The notes beneath the pieces were generated by a model. That model did not search any database and was not told where the DNA came from. It saw nothing but the letters and a program-made list of their open reading frames with translations. The translations under genes and the position numbers were made by a program. From Marinomonas algicola (GTDB lineage: Bacteria > Pseudomonadota > Gammaproteobacteria > Pseudomonadales > Marinomonadaceae): a DNA stretch of 64,000 nucleotides. The stretch lies in contig NZ_CP061941.1 of NCBI RefSeq assembly GCF_014805825.1, forward strand, positions 1,984,001 through 2,048,000, written 5' to 3'. Every line of letters starts with the position of its first letter. Position 1 is the first letter of the stretch. Of the stretch, positions 27,534 to 36,739 are shown in pieces.

Positions 27534-29204
27534 ATGTCAGAGACTTCAAAACCAGGCAACTTTATAACTCAAATTATTGATAAAGATAACGCATCGGGCA
27601 AGCATGGCGGCAATGTCATGACACGCTTCCCTCCAGAGCCAAACGGCTACCTTCACATTGGTCATGCTAAATCTATATGTTTGAATTTTGGTATTGCAGA
27701 GCGTTTCAATGGTAAGTGTAATTTACGCTTTGATGATACCAACCCAGAAAAAGAAAGTTTGGAATACATTAATTCAATCAAAAAAGACGTTCAATGGTTG
27801 GGTTTTCAATGGAATGATGAGCCGAAGTTTGCCTCAAATTATTTCGACCAACTGTTTGATTTTGCCGTTGAGTTGATAAAGTTAGAAAAAGCGTATGTCT
27901 GTAAACTTAACGCAGATCAAATGCGTGAATATCGAGGCACCCTGAAAGAACCGGGTAAAAATAGCCCTTATAGAGACCAATCGGCTGCAGAAAATTTAGC
28001 GTTATTTATGCAAATGAAAAACGGTGATTTTGCTGATGGAGAAATGGTCTTACGAGCGAAAATTGATATGGCAAGTCCGAATATCAATATGCGTGACCCC
28101 ATTATTTATCGTATTCGCCATGTTCATCACCATCAAACTGGTGATAAGTGGTGTGTGTACCCAATGTATGACTTCACTCATTGTTTATCAGATGCATTGG
28201 AAAATATTACCCACTCGATTTGTACATTAGAATTTCAAGATCATAGACCACTTTATGATTGGGTTTTAGATACCTTGGGTACGGTGCATCCTCAACAAGT
28301 TGAGTTTGCGCGTTTAAACCTTAATTACACGGTTACAAGTAAACGTAAATTGAAACAATTGGTTGATGAAAATCACGTAGAGGGATGGGATGACCCTCGC
28401 ATGTCGACTATTTCAGGTCTACGAAGAAGAGGTTATACCGCTAACTCAATACGAAATTTTTGTGAGCGTATTGGAGTGACTAAATCAGACGGTATTGTCG
28501 ATGTGAGTATGCTAGAGCATGCGATTCGAGAAGACCTAGATCAAAATGCAAATCGTGCTATGGCTGTATTAAACCCAATTAAGGTTACTTTAACGAATTA
28601 CCCAGAAGATAAAGAAGAAATATTTACGGTTAATAATCATCCTAAAAATGAGAGTGCTGGTACCCGAAACGTCCCTTTTTCAAAGAACTTATACATTGAT
28701 GCGGCTGATTTCGCAGAGGTGCCGCCCAAAAAATGGAAGCGTTTGACTTTAGACAGTGCAGTTCGTTTGCGCGGTGGTTATGTTATTACATGTGATGAGT
28801 GTATAAAAGATGAACACGGTGATGTGGTAGAATTATTATGTCGCTATGATGAAAATACACTTGGAGTGAATCCAGAAGGGTATAAACCAAAAGGCGTTAT
28901 TCATTGGGTAAGTGCTAAACATGCGATAACGGCTGAGGTTCGTTTATATGACCGTTTGTTTAATGAGTCGGCGCCGGATGCAAACCATGAGGGTAAAACC
29001 TTTTTAGATTTTATTAATGAAGACTCTTTGATTGTATTAAAAGAAGCCCAGCTTGAACCTTCTCTTGAATCGGCTGAGAAGGGTGCTGGCTTTCAATTTG
29101 AACGTGAAGGCTACTTCTGTCGTGATTGCGAATCTGATGCTATTGTATTTAATCGTACTGTTACGTTACGTGACTCTTGGGCAAAAATTGAAGCGAAAGG
29201 ATAA
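27534..29204 (+). CDS. glnS: Glutamine-tRNA ligase
   Basis: Class I aminoacyl-tRNA synthetase that charges tRNA-Gln. The HIGH motif appears in [15 protein letters not shown] (about residues 33-47) and the KMSKS equivalent as VTSKRKL (about 268-274). Size (556 residues) fits the bacterial GlnRS with the two C-terminal beta-barrel anticodon-binding domains. cysS follows after 8 bases, so the two synthetases are cotranscribed. Confidence 0.97.
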   Translation: MSETSKPGNFITQIIDKDNASGKHGGNVMTRFPPEPNGYLHIGHAKSICLNFGIAERFNGKCNLRFDDTNPEKESLEYINSIKKDVQWLGFQWNDEPKFASNYFDQLFDFAVELIKLEKAYVCKLNADQMREYRGTLKEPGKNSPYRDQSAAENLALFMQMKNGDFADGEMVLRAKIDMASPNINMRDPIIYRIRHVHHHQTGDKWCVYPMYDFTHCLSDALENITHSICTLEFQDHRPLYDWVLDTLGTVHPQQVEFARLNLNYTVTSKRKLKQLVDENHVEGWDDPRMSTISGLRRRGYTANSIRNFCERIGVTKSDGIVDVSMLEHAIREDLDQNANRAMAVLNPIKVTLTNYPEDKEEIFTVNNHPKNESAGTRNVPFSKNLYIDAADFAEVPPKKWKRLTLDSAVRLRGGYVITCDECIKDEHGDVVELLCRYDENTLGVNPEGYKPKGVIHWVSAKHAITAEVRLYDRLFNESAPDANHEGKTFLDFINEDSLIVLKEAQLEPSLESAEKGAGFQFEREGYFCRDCESDAIVFNRTVTLRDSWAKIEAKG

Positions 29205-29212
29205 ACAAGCTA

Positions 29213-30595
29213 ATGCTTAAAATATACAACACACTTACTGGTAAGAAAGAAGAATTTCATCCAATTGTTCCTGGCAAAGTTGGTATGTATGTGTGTGGCA
29301 ATACAGTTTATGATTTTTGCCATATAGGTCACGCAAGAGCGATGATTTCGTTTGACATTATTTCGCGTTTCTTACGTCATTCTAACTACGAGTTAAATTA
29401 CGTAAGAAATATCACTGATGTAGACGACAAAATCATCAAGCGTGCAGCAGAGAATAACGAATCAACAGAGTCGCTTACTCAGCGAATGATCGCGGCTCAA
29501 GTTGAAGATGAGCTAAAATTAGGCAATAAAATGCCTGATAGAGAACCAAAAGCCACTGAGTTCATTCAAGAAATTATTGATTTAATTCAAACTCTTATTG
29601 ATAAAGAGTTTGCTTATCAAGGCAGTACAGGTGATGTTTATTACCGAGCATCGGCTTTTAAAGAATACGGTAAACTTAATAACCGGAAACTTGAAGACAT
29701 GCTTGCTGGCGCCCGTATTGATGTTGAAATAGCAAAAGAGCACCCTGCTGACTTTGTTTTGTGGAAAATGGTGAAAGAGGGGGATGTTTTTTGGTCTTCT
29801 CCTTGGGGTAATGGTCGCCCTGGTTGGCATATTGAATGCTCTGCCATGTCGATTAATTGCTTAGGCCCTCATTTTGATATTCATGGCGGTGGGCCAGACT
29901 TAAAATTTCCGCATCATGAAAATGAGATTGCTCAATCTGAAGCCGCTACAGGGCAACAGCTTGCTAACTTTTGGATGCACTGCGGCCCAGTACGTGTAAA
30001 TAATGAAAAGATGTCTAAATCACTAGGCAATTTTTTCACCGTACGGGATGTCTTAGAAAAATACAATCCTGAAGTAGTCCGTTTTTTAATGGTCTCAAGT
30101 CAGTATCGCAGTGCTATAGATTATTCCGAAGAGAGCTTGCTTGAGTCAAAGGTAGGTCTGGAAAGGTTATACAATGCCTTAAAGGGCCAGGGTGTGTCAT
30201 CTGAGTATGTGAAATCAGAGTTTTCGGAACGCTTTAATAGAGCGATGAATGATGATTTCAACACGCCTGTTGCCTTATCGGTTCTGTTCGATCTTGTGCG
30301 TGAACTCAATAAAGCAAAAGTAGATGATCCTAGAGGCTCGACTGCATTAGCAAAAGAGTTATTGGTGTTGTCTGAGTTGCTTGGCTTGCTGCAGCAAGAC
30401 CCTGAATATTTTTTGCAAAATAGCGTTGTTACAGAAGGGCTTTCCTCTGATGATATAGAGGGGTTAATTGTGGAGCGAGCTCAAGCTAGAAAAGATAAAA
30501 ACTTTGCGAGAAGCGATGAAATAAGGGATGAATTGGCATCCCAAGGAATTGAATTGCTTGATAGTAGAGAAGGCACAAGCTGGACTCGCTGTTAA
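29213..30595 (+). CDS. cysS: Cysteine-tRNA ligase
   Basis: Class I synthetase with active-site zinc. Signatures: C28 in MYVCGNTVYD, HIGHAR (about 37-42), zinc-ligand Cys and His in GWHIECSAM and GGPDLKFPHHENE, and KMSKSLGN (about 266-273). 460 residues, normal. Second gene of glnS-cysS; a terminator follows. Confidence 0.97.
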   Translation: MLKIYNTLTGKKEEFHPIVPGKVGMYVCGNTVYDFCHIGHARAMISFDIISRFLRHSNYELNYVRNITDVDDKIIKRAAENNESTESLTQRMIAAQVEDELKLGNKMPDREPKATEFIQEIIDLIQTLIDKEFAYQGSTGDVYYRASAFKEYGKLNNRKLEDMLAGARIDVEIAKEHPADFVLWKMVKEGDVFWSSPWGNGRPGWHIECSAMSINCLGPHFDIHGGGPDLKFPHHENEIAQSEAATGQQLANFWMHCGPVRVNNEKMSKSLGNFFTVRDVLEKYNPEVVRFLMVSSQYRSAIDYSEESLLESKVGLERLYNALKGQGVSSEYVKSEFSERFNRAMNDDFNTPVALSVLFDLVRELNKAKVDDPRGSTALAKELLVLSELLGLLQQDPEYFLQNSVVTEGLSSDDIEGLIVERAQARKDKNFARSDEIRDELASQGIELLDSREGTSWTRC

Positions 30596-30617
30596 TACCA
30601 GTATGCAAAAAACGAAT

Positions 30618-30659
30618 AATGCCGGAAGGGGGAATAAATCGCCCATCCGGCTTATTTTT
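30618..30659. terminator. Bidirectional terminator between cysS and uspA-like gene
   Basis: GCCGGA (30621-30626) pairs with TCCGGC (30646-30651), with further partial pairing inside; T6 follows on the plus strand and a T-rich tract on the minus strand (from the A-run at 30607). It serves the convergent pair. Confidence 0.8.
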
Positions 30660-31096
30660 TAGCTGTTGTTTTTTACTCTTACGGCGAGTACGTCGCATGG
30701 TGCGCCGTGTAATACGCCATTTGCTGTAGAGCCAAGTAACAAAGCGAGTCCATGCCTCCCGTGACTACCAACAACAATTAGGTCAGCTCCTTTTTCTTCA
30801 GCAAGGCGATGAATTTCATGCTCAATACCGCCTTGTGTAATACAGGTATCAATTGGTGTAATATCAAGTTCTTGAATCAAAAGATCCATTTTACTTTGTG
30901 CGTCACTGTGTAATTGTTGCTGGATGTCAGTGATATCTATAGGTACGTCGCCTCCATAAGCATAATTAAGTGATTCAATAACATGGATTAAAATGAGTTC
31001 TGCGCCTGAATCTTTGCATAATTGTATGGCTTTATCAGACACTTGGTTCATACCATCTGTAAGATCAGCCGCTAATAAGATTTTTTTGTAGGGCAT
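30659..31096 (-). CDS. Universal stress protein, single UspA domain
   Basis: 145-residue UspA-type protein of the cytoplasm. The ATP-binding signature G-x2-G-x9-G-S/T is present as GSHGRHGLALLLGSTAN near residue 110, and the N-terminal strand ILLAADLTDG is typical. This points to the nucleotide-binding subgroup. It is transcribed alone, convergent to cysS. Role in stress survival is by family only. Confidence 0.88.
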   Translation of the reverse strand: MPYKKILLAADLTDGMNQVSDKAIQLCKDSGAELILIHVIESLNYAYGGDVPIDITDIQQQLHSDAQSKMDLLIQELDITPIDTCITQGGIEHEIHRLAEEKGADLIVVGSHGRHGLALLLGSTANGVLHGAPCDVLAVRVKNNS

Positions 31097-31153
31097 AGTT
31101 AAGTACCTCCAGTTAATAACATAATAGTATTTTAGTTCAATTTTGAGAAAATA

Positions 31154-31630
31154 ATGACAATCGTAATTTTAGTATTTATCACATTATCTTTAATGGGTTC
31201 AGTTATGTGGATTATGCCATCAAAAAGAGACAAGGAAAAAATGTCTTTGAGAATGGCGGCCCGACAATATCAGCTTACTGTACAGCTAATGAAGGTTGAA
31301 ATACCAGATAAATGGGATAAAACTACAGAATCTATTGACTCATGTGCCTATCGCTTGCATCGAGTGAAAGAAAAGAAGTCTATAACAAGCGTTATTCGTT
31401 TATTGCCAAAAGAAATTTGGAAGTATGACCTTGTATGTGATGGCTGGTGGTCAAGTGAGCCAATTGAAATCAGCGAGCAATCCATTAACCATTTAAGGCA
31501 AATAGGTACGAGCATCGATAGTATTGAAGTATCCTCAAATTCCATTACCTGTTTTTGGCAAGAACGTGCAAGCAAAGAGGATGTTGCAACTTTGGCTTCT
31601 TTGCTCAATGAATTAAAAGAAGTTATTTAG
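31154..31630 (+). CDS. Conserved membrane-anchored protein of unknown function
   Basis: 158 residues with one N-terminal membrane segment (about residues 3-20) and a soluble C-terminal domain rich in charged residues that should face the cytoplasm. No enzymatic motif is visible. Homologues without known function occur near topA in other gammaproteobacteria, as far as I recall. Its end overlaps the convergent gene at 31623 by 8 bases. Confidence 0.65.
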   Translation: MTIVILVFITLSLMGSVMWIMPSKRDKEKMSLRMAARQYQLTVQLMKVEIPDKWDKTTESIDSCAYRLHRVKEKKSITSVIRLLPKEIWKYDLVCDGWWSSEPIEISEQSINHLRQIGTSIDSIEVSSNSITCFWQERASKEDVATLASLLNELKEVI

Positions 31631-32408
31631 GTGTTTGCGTTTTACCATCAAGAAGCACGTCGTCAGATGCTTCGTCAAAATCCAAAACCAAGTCGGCAAT
31701 CAGCTCTTCCGGATTGTCTGCGTTTTGAATGGCAACGACTTGAGGGGTAAGAATCGCTTTTATCTGGCTGTTGATGTATTCAATGGCTTGATGCCTCTCT
31801 GGGCGGTCTATAGAGGTCGCTTTTAAGTGAGACATGATAACGCTATACAAAGACTGTGCTACTCTCATATCTCCACTGGTGTAATTGTTGTTCGCTTGAA
31901 CCAGTTGTCGGTTAAGTTGCAACCATAGATTTAACCATCTGATATAGTCATAGCATGCTTTATAGTGAGAATGACTAATGCGTCCTTTTCGGCGCATGTA
32001 AAGTAGTAATTTAGCCACCTTTGTTAGGCGTTCTTTGTATTTACTTTTTTCTTGAAAACTATAAGAGTGCGGTGTTGTTGTGAATTGAGCTAAATCGGCA
32101 TCGCGTTCCTGTTCTCCTTTGGCAATTCTTAACTCAATCTCATCAGGATGGTCGCTGTGATTCATTAGATCGCGCAATGTGTCAAAGTAAAAATCATACA
32201 GCACATCTGTTACGATAGCGTCCGTATTGATATTTTTAAGGCCTGTTATATGGTGTTGTACACGGTCGGCTCGATTGAGGAGTTGCAGCTGTTTGAAGCG
32301 GCGCTCAGTCAGCTCTCTTTCTTTCTGATGCGCGCGCGTGCCAACGATTACTGATATCAAAACAATAACAAATAAAATGGCAATCGTAATAATTTGTAGT
32401 AACGGCAT
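31623..32408 (-). CDS. Membrane-anchored helical protein of unknown function, near topA
   Basis: 261 residues with one N-terminal membrane helix (about 3-22) followed by a long helical, basic, soluble region with many Arg/Lys/Gln. No catalytic motif is recognised. The start at 32408 has AAGGA five to six bases upstream; a longer form would add 25 residues without a ribosome site. It diverges from topA, with 191 bases between. Overlaps the convergent 31154 gene. Confidence 0.65.
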   Translation of the reverse strand: MPLLQIITIAILFVIVLISVIVGTRAHQKERELTERRFKQLQLLNRADRVQHHITGLKNINTDAIVTDVLYDFYFDTLRDLMNHSDHPDEIELRIAKGEQERDADLAQFTTTPHSYSFQEKSKYKERLTKVAKLLLYMRRKGRISHSHYKACYDYIRWLNLWLQLNRQLVQANNNYTSGDMRVAQSLYSVIMSHLKATSIDRPERHQAIEYINSQIKAILTPQVVAIQNADNPEELIADLVLDFDEASDDVLLDGKTQTPK

Positions 32409-32599
32409 GATTGTCCTTAGATGATTTATTGAGTATGTTAAAAAAGAAAAAGGTAATTTGGCAAATAATAATGTGCGAAACAATACAGTGATAGCTTGTT
32501 ATATAAAAGAGGTTTGCTTAATATCAGCGCCCCGAGCGAATAAATTACGCAATTGTATTGATTCGGAGATGCATTCTAATATAAGGCTTATATAGCACA

Positions 32600-35230
32600 A
32601 TGGGAAAATCACTGGTTATCGTAGAGTCGCCAGCAAAGGCGAAGACCATCAATAAATACTTAGGGAGCGACTACGTCGTTAAATCGAGTGTAGGTCATAT
32701 CCGTGACTTGCCTACAGGGAAAACGGCCACATCTACCCCTCAAGAGCGTGCAAAGCAAGCTGCATTAACGCGTAAAATGAGCGCCGAAGAGAAGGCTGAA
32801 TATCGTCATAAAAAATCTCGCCAGCAACTTATCAATCGTATGGGGGTAAATCCTGAGAACAATTGGGAAGCGAAATACGAAATATTGCCAGGCAAAGAAA
32901 AGGTTGTTGACGAATTAAGACGATTAGCAAAAAATGCTGACACTATTTACCTCGCAACCGATTTGGATAGGGAGGGTGAAGCCATTGCTTGGCACCTTCG
33001 CGAGGCCATTGGTGGTGATGATTCACGCTACAAGCGTGTTGTTTTTAACGAAATTACTAAAAACGCTATTACCCAGGCTTTTGAATCCCCATCTGAATTG
33101 GATATTGATCGAGTTAACGCCCAACAAGCTAGACGCTTTTTAGACCGAGTTGTTGGCTTTATGGTCTCTCCACTTCTTTGGTCCAAAGTCGCTCGAGGGT
33201 TATCAGCGGGTCGTGTTCAATCTGTTGCTGTACGCTTGATTGTTGAGAGAGAGCAAGAGATCCGAGCCTTTATTCCTGAAGAGTTTTGGGAATTAGACGC
33301 AAAGTTAACAACACCTTTAAATACTTCCTTAACGTTTGAGACAACAAAATACAAAGGTAGTGAGTATCGCCCTTCGAGTGAGCAAGAGTCTCAGGAGCAT
33401 GTTGATAGATTGCAAAAAGCGTCATTTAAGGTTGCTAAGCGTGAGGATAAACCAACGTCAAGTAAGCCATCGGCCCCTTTTATTACTTCTACGCTACAGC
33501 AATCTGCAAGCACACGATTAGGATTTGGTGTTAAGAAGACCATGATGCTTGCTCAGCGTTTATATGAAGGTGGTTACATTACCTATATGCGTACAGATTC
33601 AACGAACTTAAGTGCAGAAGCTGTTGATAATCTACGCGAATATATCTTACAAAATTTTGGTAAAGAGTATCTTCCTGAAGAAGCGATTCGTTATTCGAGC
33701 AAAGAGGGGGCTCAAGAGGCGCATGAAGCCATTCGTCCTTCAGATGTTTCGATAACATCAAACGAACTGCTTGGGATGGATAAAGATGCTCACAGGCTAT
33801 ACGATTTAATTCGTAATCAGTTTATGGCGTGTCAAATGCCTCCTGCCCAGTACACCTCAACCACGATTACCTTGTTGGTGGATGATTATGAGTTGAAAGC
33901 GCGAGGCAGAATTTTACGCTTTGATGGTTACACTCGCGTCATGGCCGCCATCGGTAAAAAAGCAGAAGACAGTATTTTACCAGACATCGAGCCGGGTGAA
34001 ATGCTTACCTTGGTTGATCTATTACCAGAACAGCATTTTACGAAACCAACGGCTCGTTTTAGTGAAGCAAGCTTAGTAAAAGAGTTGGAAAAGCGTGGTA
34101 TTGGTCGACCATCTACTTATGCATCGATTATTTCTACTATCCAAGATCGTGGTTATGCTCGTGTTGAAAATAGACGTTTTTACGCCGAAAAAATGGGGGA
34201 TATTGTCACTGAGCGTTTAGTCGATAGTTTCCACACCCTGATGAATTTCAGCTTCACGGCGCAAATGGAAGAGCAGCTTGATGATATAGCGGAAGGGCGA
34301 GAAGATTGGATCAAGGCGCTTAATGCTTTTTACACCAGTTTCAATGAAACCCTCAGGAAAGCTGAAGACCCAGATACTGGTATGATGCCAAATGAGCCAA
34401 CACCAACCAATATAGAGTGTCCTACGTGTTCTAGGCCGATGCAAATTCGCACCGCGAGTACCGGTGTATTCTTGTCTTGTTCTGGTTATGTACTTCCGCC
34501 TAAAGAACGTTGTAAAGCCACAATTAATTTAACGCGCGGGGAAGAAGCGGTTGCGCTTTATGATGAGGAAGCTGAGTCAAAAGCACTTATAACGAAACGT
34601 CGTTGCTCAATCTGTAGCTCAGCAATGGACAGTTATTTGGTGGATGAACAAAGAAAACTTCATGTTTGTGGTAATAATCCAGCTTGTAGTGGCTATGAGA
34701 TAGAGCATGGTGCATTTAAAATTAAGGGTTATGATGGCCCTGTTCTTGAATGTGATAAGTGCGAATCTGAGATGCAATTAAAAAATGGCCGCTTTGGGAA
34801 ATATTTTGGTTGTACCAATGAAGAATGTAAAAATACTCGCAAGCTCTTGAAGAGCGGTGAAGCGGCTCCACCGAAGATGGATCCGGTCCCTATGCCTGAT
34901 TTGATTTGCCTAAAAGTTGAAGATCATTATGTTCTAAGAGATGGCGCAACAGGCCTGTTTTTAGCGGCGAGCCAATTTCCTAAAAAGAGAGAAACAAGAG
35001 CGCCGCTTGTTGCAGAACTTTTGCCCTACATGGACCAAATTGATTCTAAGTATCATTTCTTTTCTGATGCACCGGTTGCCGACTCAGAAGGCCGCCCAGC
35101 GGTCATTCGTTATAGTCGTAAAACAAAAGAACAATACGTTATGACAGAAGAGAATGGTAAGCCTACTGGTTGGAAAGCGTTTTATGTGGGTAATAAGTGG
35201 GTGATTGAAGAGGGTAAAAAAACGAAATGA
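32600..35230 (+). CDS. topA: DNA topoisomerase I (type IA)
   Basis: Relaxes negative supercoils. The N-terminal Toprim domain starts [13 protein letters not shown] and carries the acidic triad in [13 protein letters not shown] (about residue 118). The active-site Tyr is in [14 protein letters not shown] (about residue 330). Three C-terminal Cys4 zinc fingers are seen (CPTC...C, CSIC...C, CDKC...C between about 610 and 760). 876 residues, close to E. coli. The stop overlaps the next start as ATGA. Confidence 0.97.
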   Translation: MGKSLVIVESPAKAKTINKYLGSDYVVKSSVGHIRDLPTGKTATSTPQERAKQAALTRKMSAEEKAEYRHKKSRQQLINRMGVNPENNWEAKYEILPGKEKVVDELRRLAKNADTIYLATDLDREGEAIAWHLREAIGGDDSRYKRVVFNEITKNAITQAFESPSELDIDRVNAQQARRFLDRVVGFMVSPLLWSKVARGLSAGRVQSVAVRLIVEREQEIRAFIPEEFWELDAKLTTPLNTSLTFETTKYKGSEYRPSSEQESQEHVDRLQKASFKVAKREDKPTSSKPSAPFITSTLQQSASTRLGFGVKKTMMLAQRLYEGGYITYMRTDSTNLSAEAVDNLREYILQNFGKEYLPEEAIRYSSKEGAQEAHEAIRPSDVSITSNELLGMDKDAHRLYDLIRNQFMACQMPPAQYTSTTITLLVDDYELKARGRILRFDGYTRVMAAIGKKAEDSILPDIEPGEMLTLVDLLPEQHFTKPTARFSEASLVKELEKRGIGRPSTYASIISTIQDRGYARVENRRFYAEKMGDIVTERLVDSFHTLMNFSFTAQMEEQLDDIAEGREDWIKALNAFYTSFNETLRKAEDPDTGMMPNEPTPTNIECPTCSRPMQIRTASTGVFLSCSGYVLPPKERCKATINLTRGEEAVALYDEEAESKALITKRRCSICSSAMDSYLVDEQRKLHVCGNNPACSGYEIEHGAFKIKGYDGPVLECDKCESEMQLKNGRFGKYFGCTNEECKNTRKLLKSGEAAPPKMDPVPMPDLICLKVEDHYVLRDGATGLFLAASQFPKKRETRAPLVAELLPYMDQIDSKYHFFSDAPVADSEGRPAVIRYSRKTKEQYVMTEENGKPTGWKAFYVGNKWVIEEGKKTK

Positions 35231-35694
35231 GCAACCCAAGTGAAGCGAGTGTGACAAATCAAAGGTTAGATGTTGCACGTCGCTTCTTAAATATGAAAAA
35301 TGAAGCGGCTGAGTTTTGGATGGAAAGAGCGTATGAGTACTCTGCTCTTTTTCATCTCAAGAGTGCGTTAAACGGTTTGTTGCAAGAAGTTTGTGCAAAT
35401 TATTCGTTAAAAAAAGAAGCGGATCTTTGTGTTCTTTTGGGTGCGGCAAAAGAAAAAGGTATGTCAATTCCTGTATTACAGGAGCTAAATGCTTTATCAT
35501 CCGACCCCATTAGTTGGCTTACCTTGATGGAAAAAGACTATAATGTCGCTTTAGAGTGTCATTCTAAGTCGCCAACCGTTGTTTCAAGTAATGTTATAGT
35601 GAGTAGTCAAAGCTTAGAAAGTTCGATAACATTCTATTTAAAGTCAATATCTGATCTCGTATTGAGATATAGAGAAGAGTCCGCAGAGTATTAA
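35227..35694 (+). CDS. DUF6586-like small helical protein coupled to topA
   Basis: 155 residues, mainly helical and soluble, no motif with known chemistry. It overlaps the topA stop by four bases and is followed two bases later by another small gene. The same two small genes follow topA and precede lexA in Pseudomonas, which supports the family call and a conserved but unknown link to topA. Confidence 0.7.
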   Translation: MSNPSEASVTNQRLDVARRFLNMKNEAAEFWMERAYEYSALFHLKSALNGLLQEVCANYSLKKEADLCVLLGAAKEKGMSIPVLQELNALSSDPISWLTLMEKDYNVALECHSKSPTVVSSNVIVSSQSLESSITFYLKSISDLVLRYREESAEY

Positions 35695-35696
35695 GA

Positions 35697-35981
35697 ATGA
35701 ATGAAGCTTATTTAGAAATTGTTGAATTAGATAACGGTGATATTGTATTGCGCCCAGTAAATACAGAGGAAAATGAAACTTCAGAGCCGTTAGCTGTGTT
35801 AACTATTTCCGATGATACCAAGGCTTTTTTGCAGAACCGGTATTTCGACCTTGCAAAATGTATGTTTCATGCTGGAATTGATTTTGTCTACTCTGAAGAC
35901 TTTAGTGACATGCCTGAAGACGATCAAGATATGCTCGATGAGTTTGAGACGAATTTGAGCGTGCCTTCAACTCTGCATTAG
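35697..35981 (+). CDS. Small acidic protein of unknown function (third gene of topA unit)
   Basis: 94 residues, markedly acidic, especially at the C-terminus. No membrane segment or motif. Two bases after the previous gene, so almost surely cotranscribed with topA. Conserved position next to lexA in pseudomonads suggests a real gene; function unknown. Confidence 0.7.
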   Translation: MNEAYLEIVELDNGDIVLRPVNTEENETSEPLAVLTISDDTKAFLQNRYFDLAKCMFHAGIDFVYSEDFSDMPEDDQDMLDEFETNLSVPSTLH

Positions 35982-35991
35982 TATTCCTGCT

Positions 35992-36023
35992 TGCCCTTCA
36001 CAAATACCTATTTATGAAGGGCA
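35992..36023. terminator. Hairpin between convergent topA unit and lexA
   Basis: 9-bp stem (TGCCCTTCA / TGAAGGGCA) with a 14-base loop. No clear T-run on either side, so it may be a weak or Rho-assisted terminator. Confidence 0.5.
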
Positions 36024-36050
36024 ATAATGAAACGTATAGCTTGATGGAAC

Positions 36051-36671
36051 TTATATATTTTGCCTGATAACGCCGACTGAAATCCCCTCAATAGCAAATT
36101 CAGTACTTTCTAAATCAACATGTATGTCGTTAAACTCTTCATTTTCTGCGATCAGGTGGACAATTTTTCCCTCTTGCTCGAAGCGTTTTACGGTAACTTC
36201 ATCATCAATTCTAGCAACAACGACTTGACCATTTTTCACAGATTCTGTTTTATGTACGGCAATTAAATCACCATCTAAAATACCGATGTCTTTCATGCTC
36301 ATCCCTGTAACGGATAAAAAATAATCTGCTTTGGGGTAAAACATCTCAGGAGGGATTTGAACATAAGAAGAAACATTCTCTTGAGCTAATATTGGGTAGC
36401 CAGCGGCCACTTTACCTATAATAGGTAATCCGAGCTCCGAAGGAGGGGCTTCTGGACTTTCTTCTATCAAACGCAATCCTCGAGACGCACCAGGTAAAAT
36501 TTCGATAGCACCTTTTTTGCATAATGCTTTAAGATGCTCCTCGGCGGCATTAGGAGATTTAAATCCCAAATGCCTCGCTATTTCTGCTCGCGTTGGCGGA
36601 AAGCCATTTACAGAAATAAATTCGCGTATCATGTCCATTACTTCGGATTGTCTTTTTGTTAATTTAATCAT
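36051..36671 (-). CDS. lexA: SOS repressor LexA
   Basis: Represses SOS genes and cleaves itself when RecA is active. N-terminal winged helix ([24 protein letters not shown]), Ala-Gly cleavage site in KVAAGYPI (about residue 85), catalytic Ser in [10 protein letters not shown] (about 120) and catalytic Lys in VTVKRFE (about 157) are all present. 206 residues. Divergent from dinG; two SOS boxes lie in the shared 68-base spacer, the first only 8 bases from the start codon, so it should be autoregulated. Confidence 0.97.
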   Translation of the reverse strand: MIKLTKRQSEVMDMIREFISVNGFPPTRAEIARHLGFKSPNAAEEHLKALCKKGAIEILPGASRGLRLIEESPEAPPSELGLPIIGKVAAGYPILAQENVSSYVQIPPEMFYPKADYFLSVTGMSMKDIGILDGDLIAVHKTESVKNGQVVVARIDDEVTVKRFEQEGKIVHLIAENEEFNDIHVDLESTEFAIEGISVGVIRQNI

Positions 36672-36678
36672 AAGGCAT

Positions 36679-36694
36679 CTGGTTGTTTGTACAG
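36679..36694. promoter_or_regulatory. LexA-binding SOS box 1 (lexA/dinG)
   Basis: CTG, ten bases, CAG (CTGGTTGTTTGTACAG), matching the gammaproteobacterial SOS consensus CTG-N10-CAG. It lies 8 bases from the lexA start. Confidence 0.82.
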
Positions 36695-36697
36695 TTA

Positions 36698-36713
36698 CTG
36701 TTATTATATACAG
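36698..36713. promoter_or_regulatory. LexA-binding SOS box 2 (lexA/dinG)
   Basis: CTG, ten AT-rich bases, CAG (CTGTTATTATATACAG), closer to consensus than box 1. The boxes are 19 bases apart centre to centre, nearly two helical turns, as in the tandem lexA operators of enterics. It ends 26 bases before the dinG start. Confidence 0.9.
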
Positions 36714-36739
36714 CTTTTAAAGATGTTCTCAATTAAATA

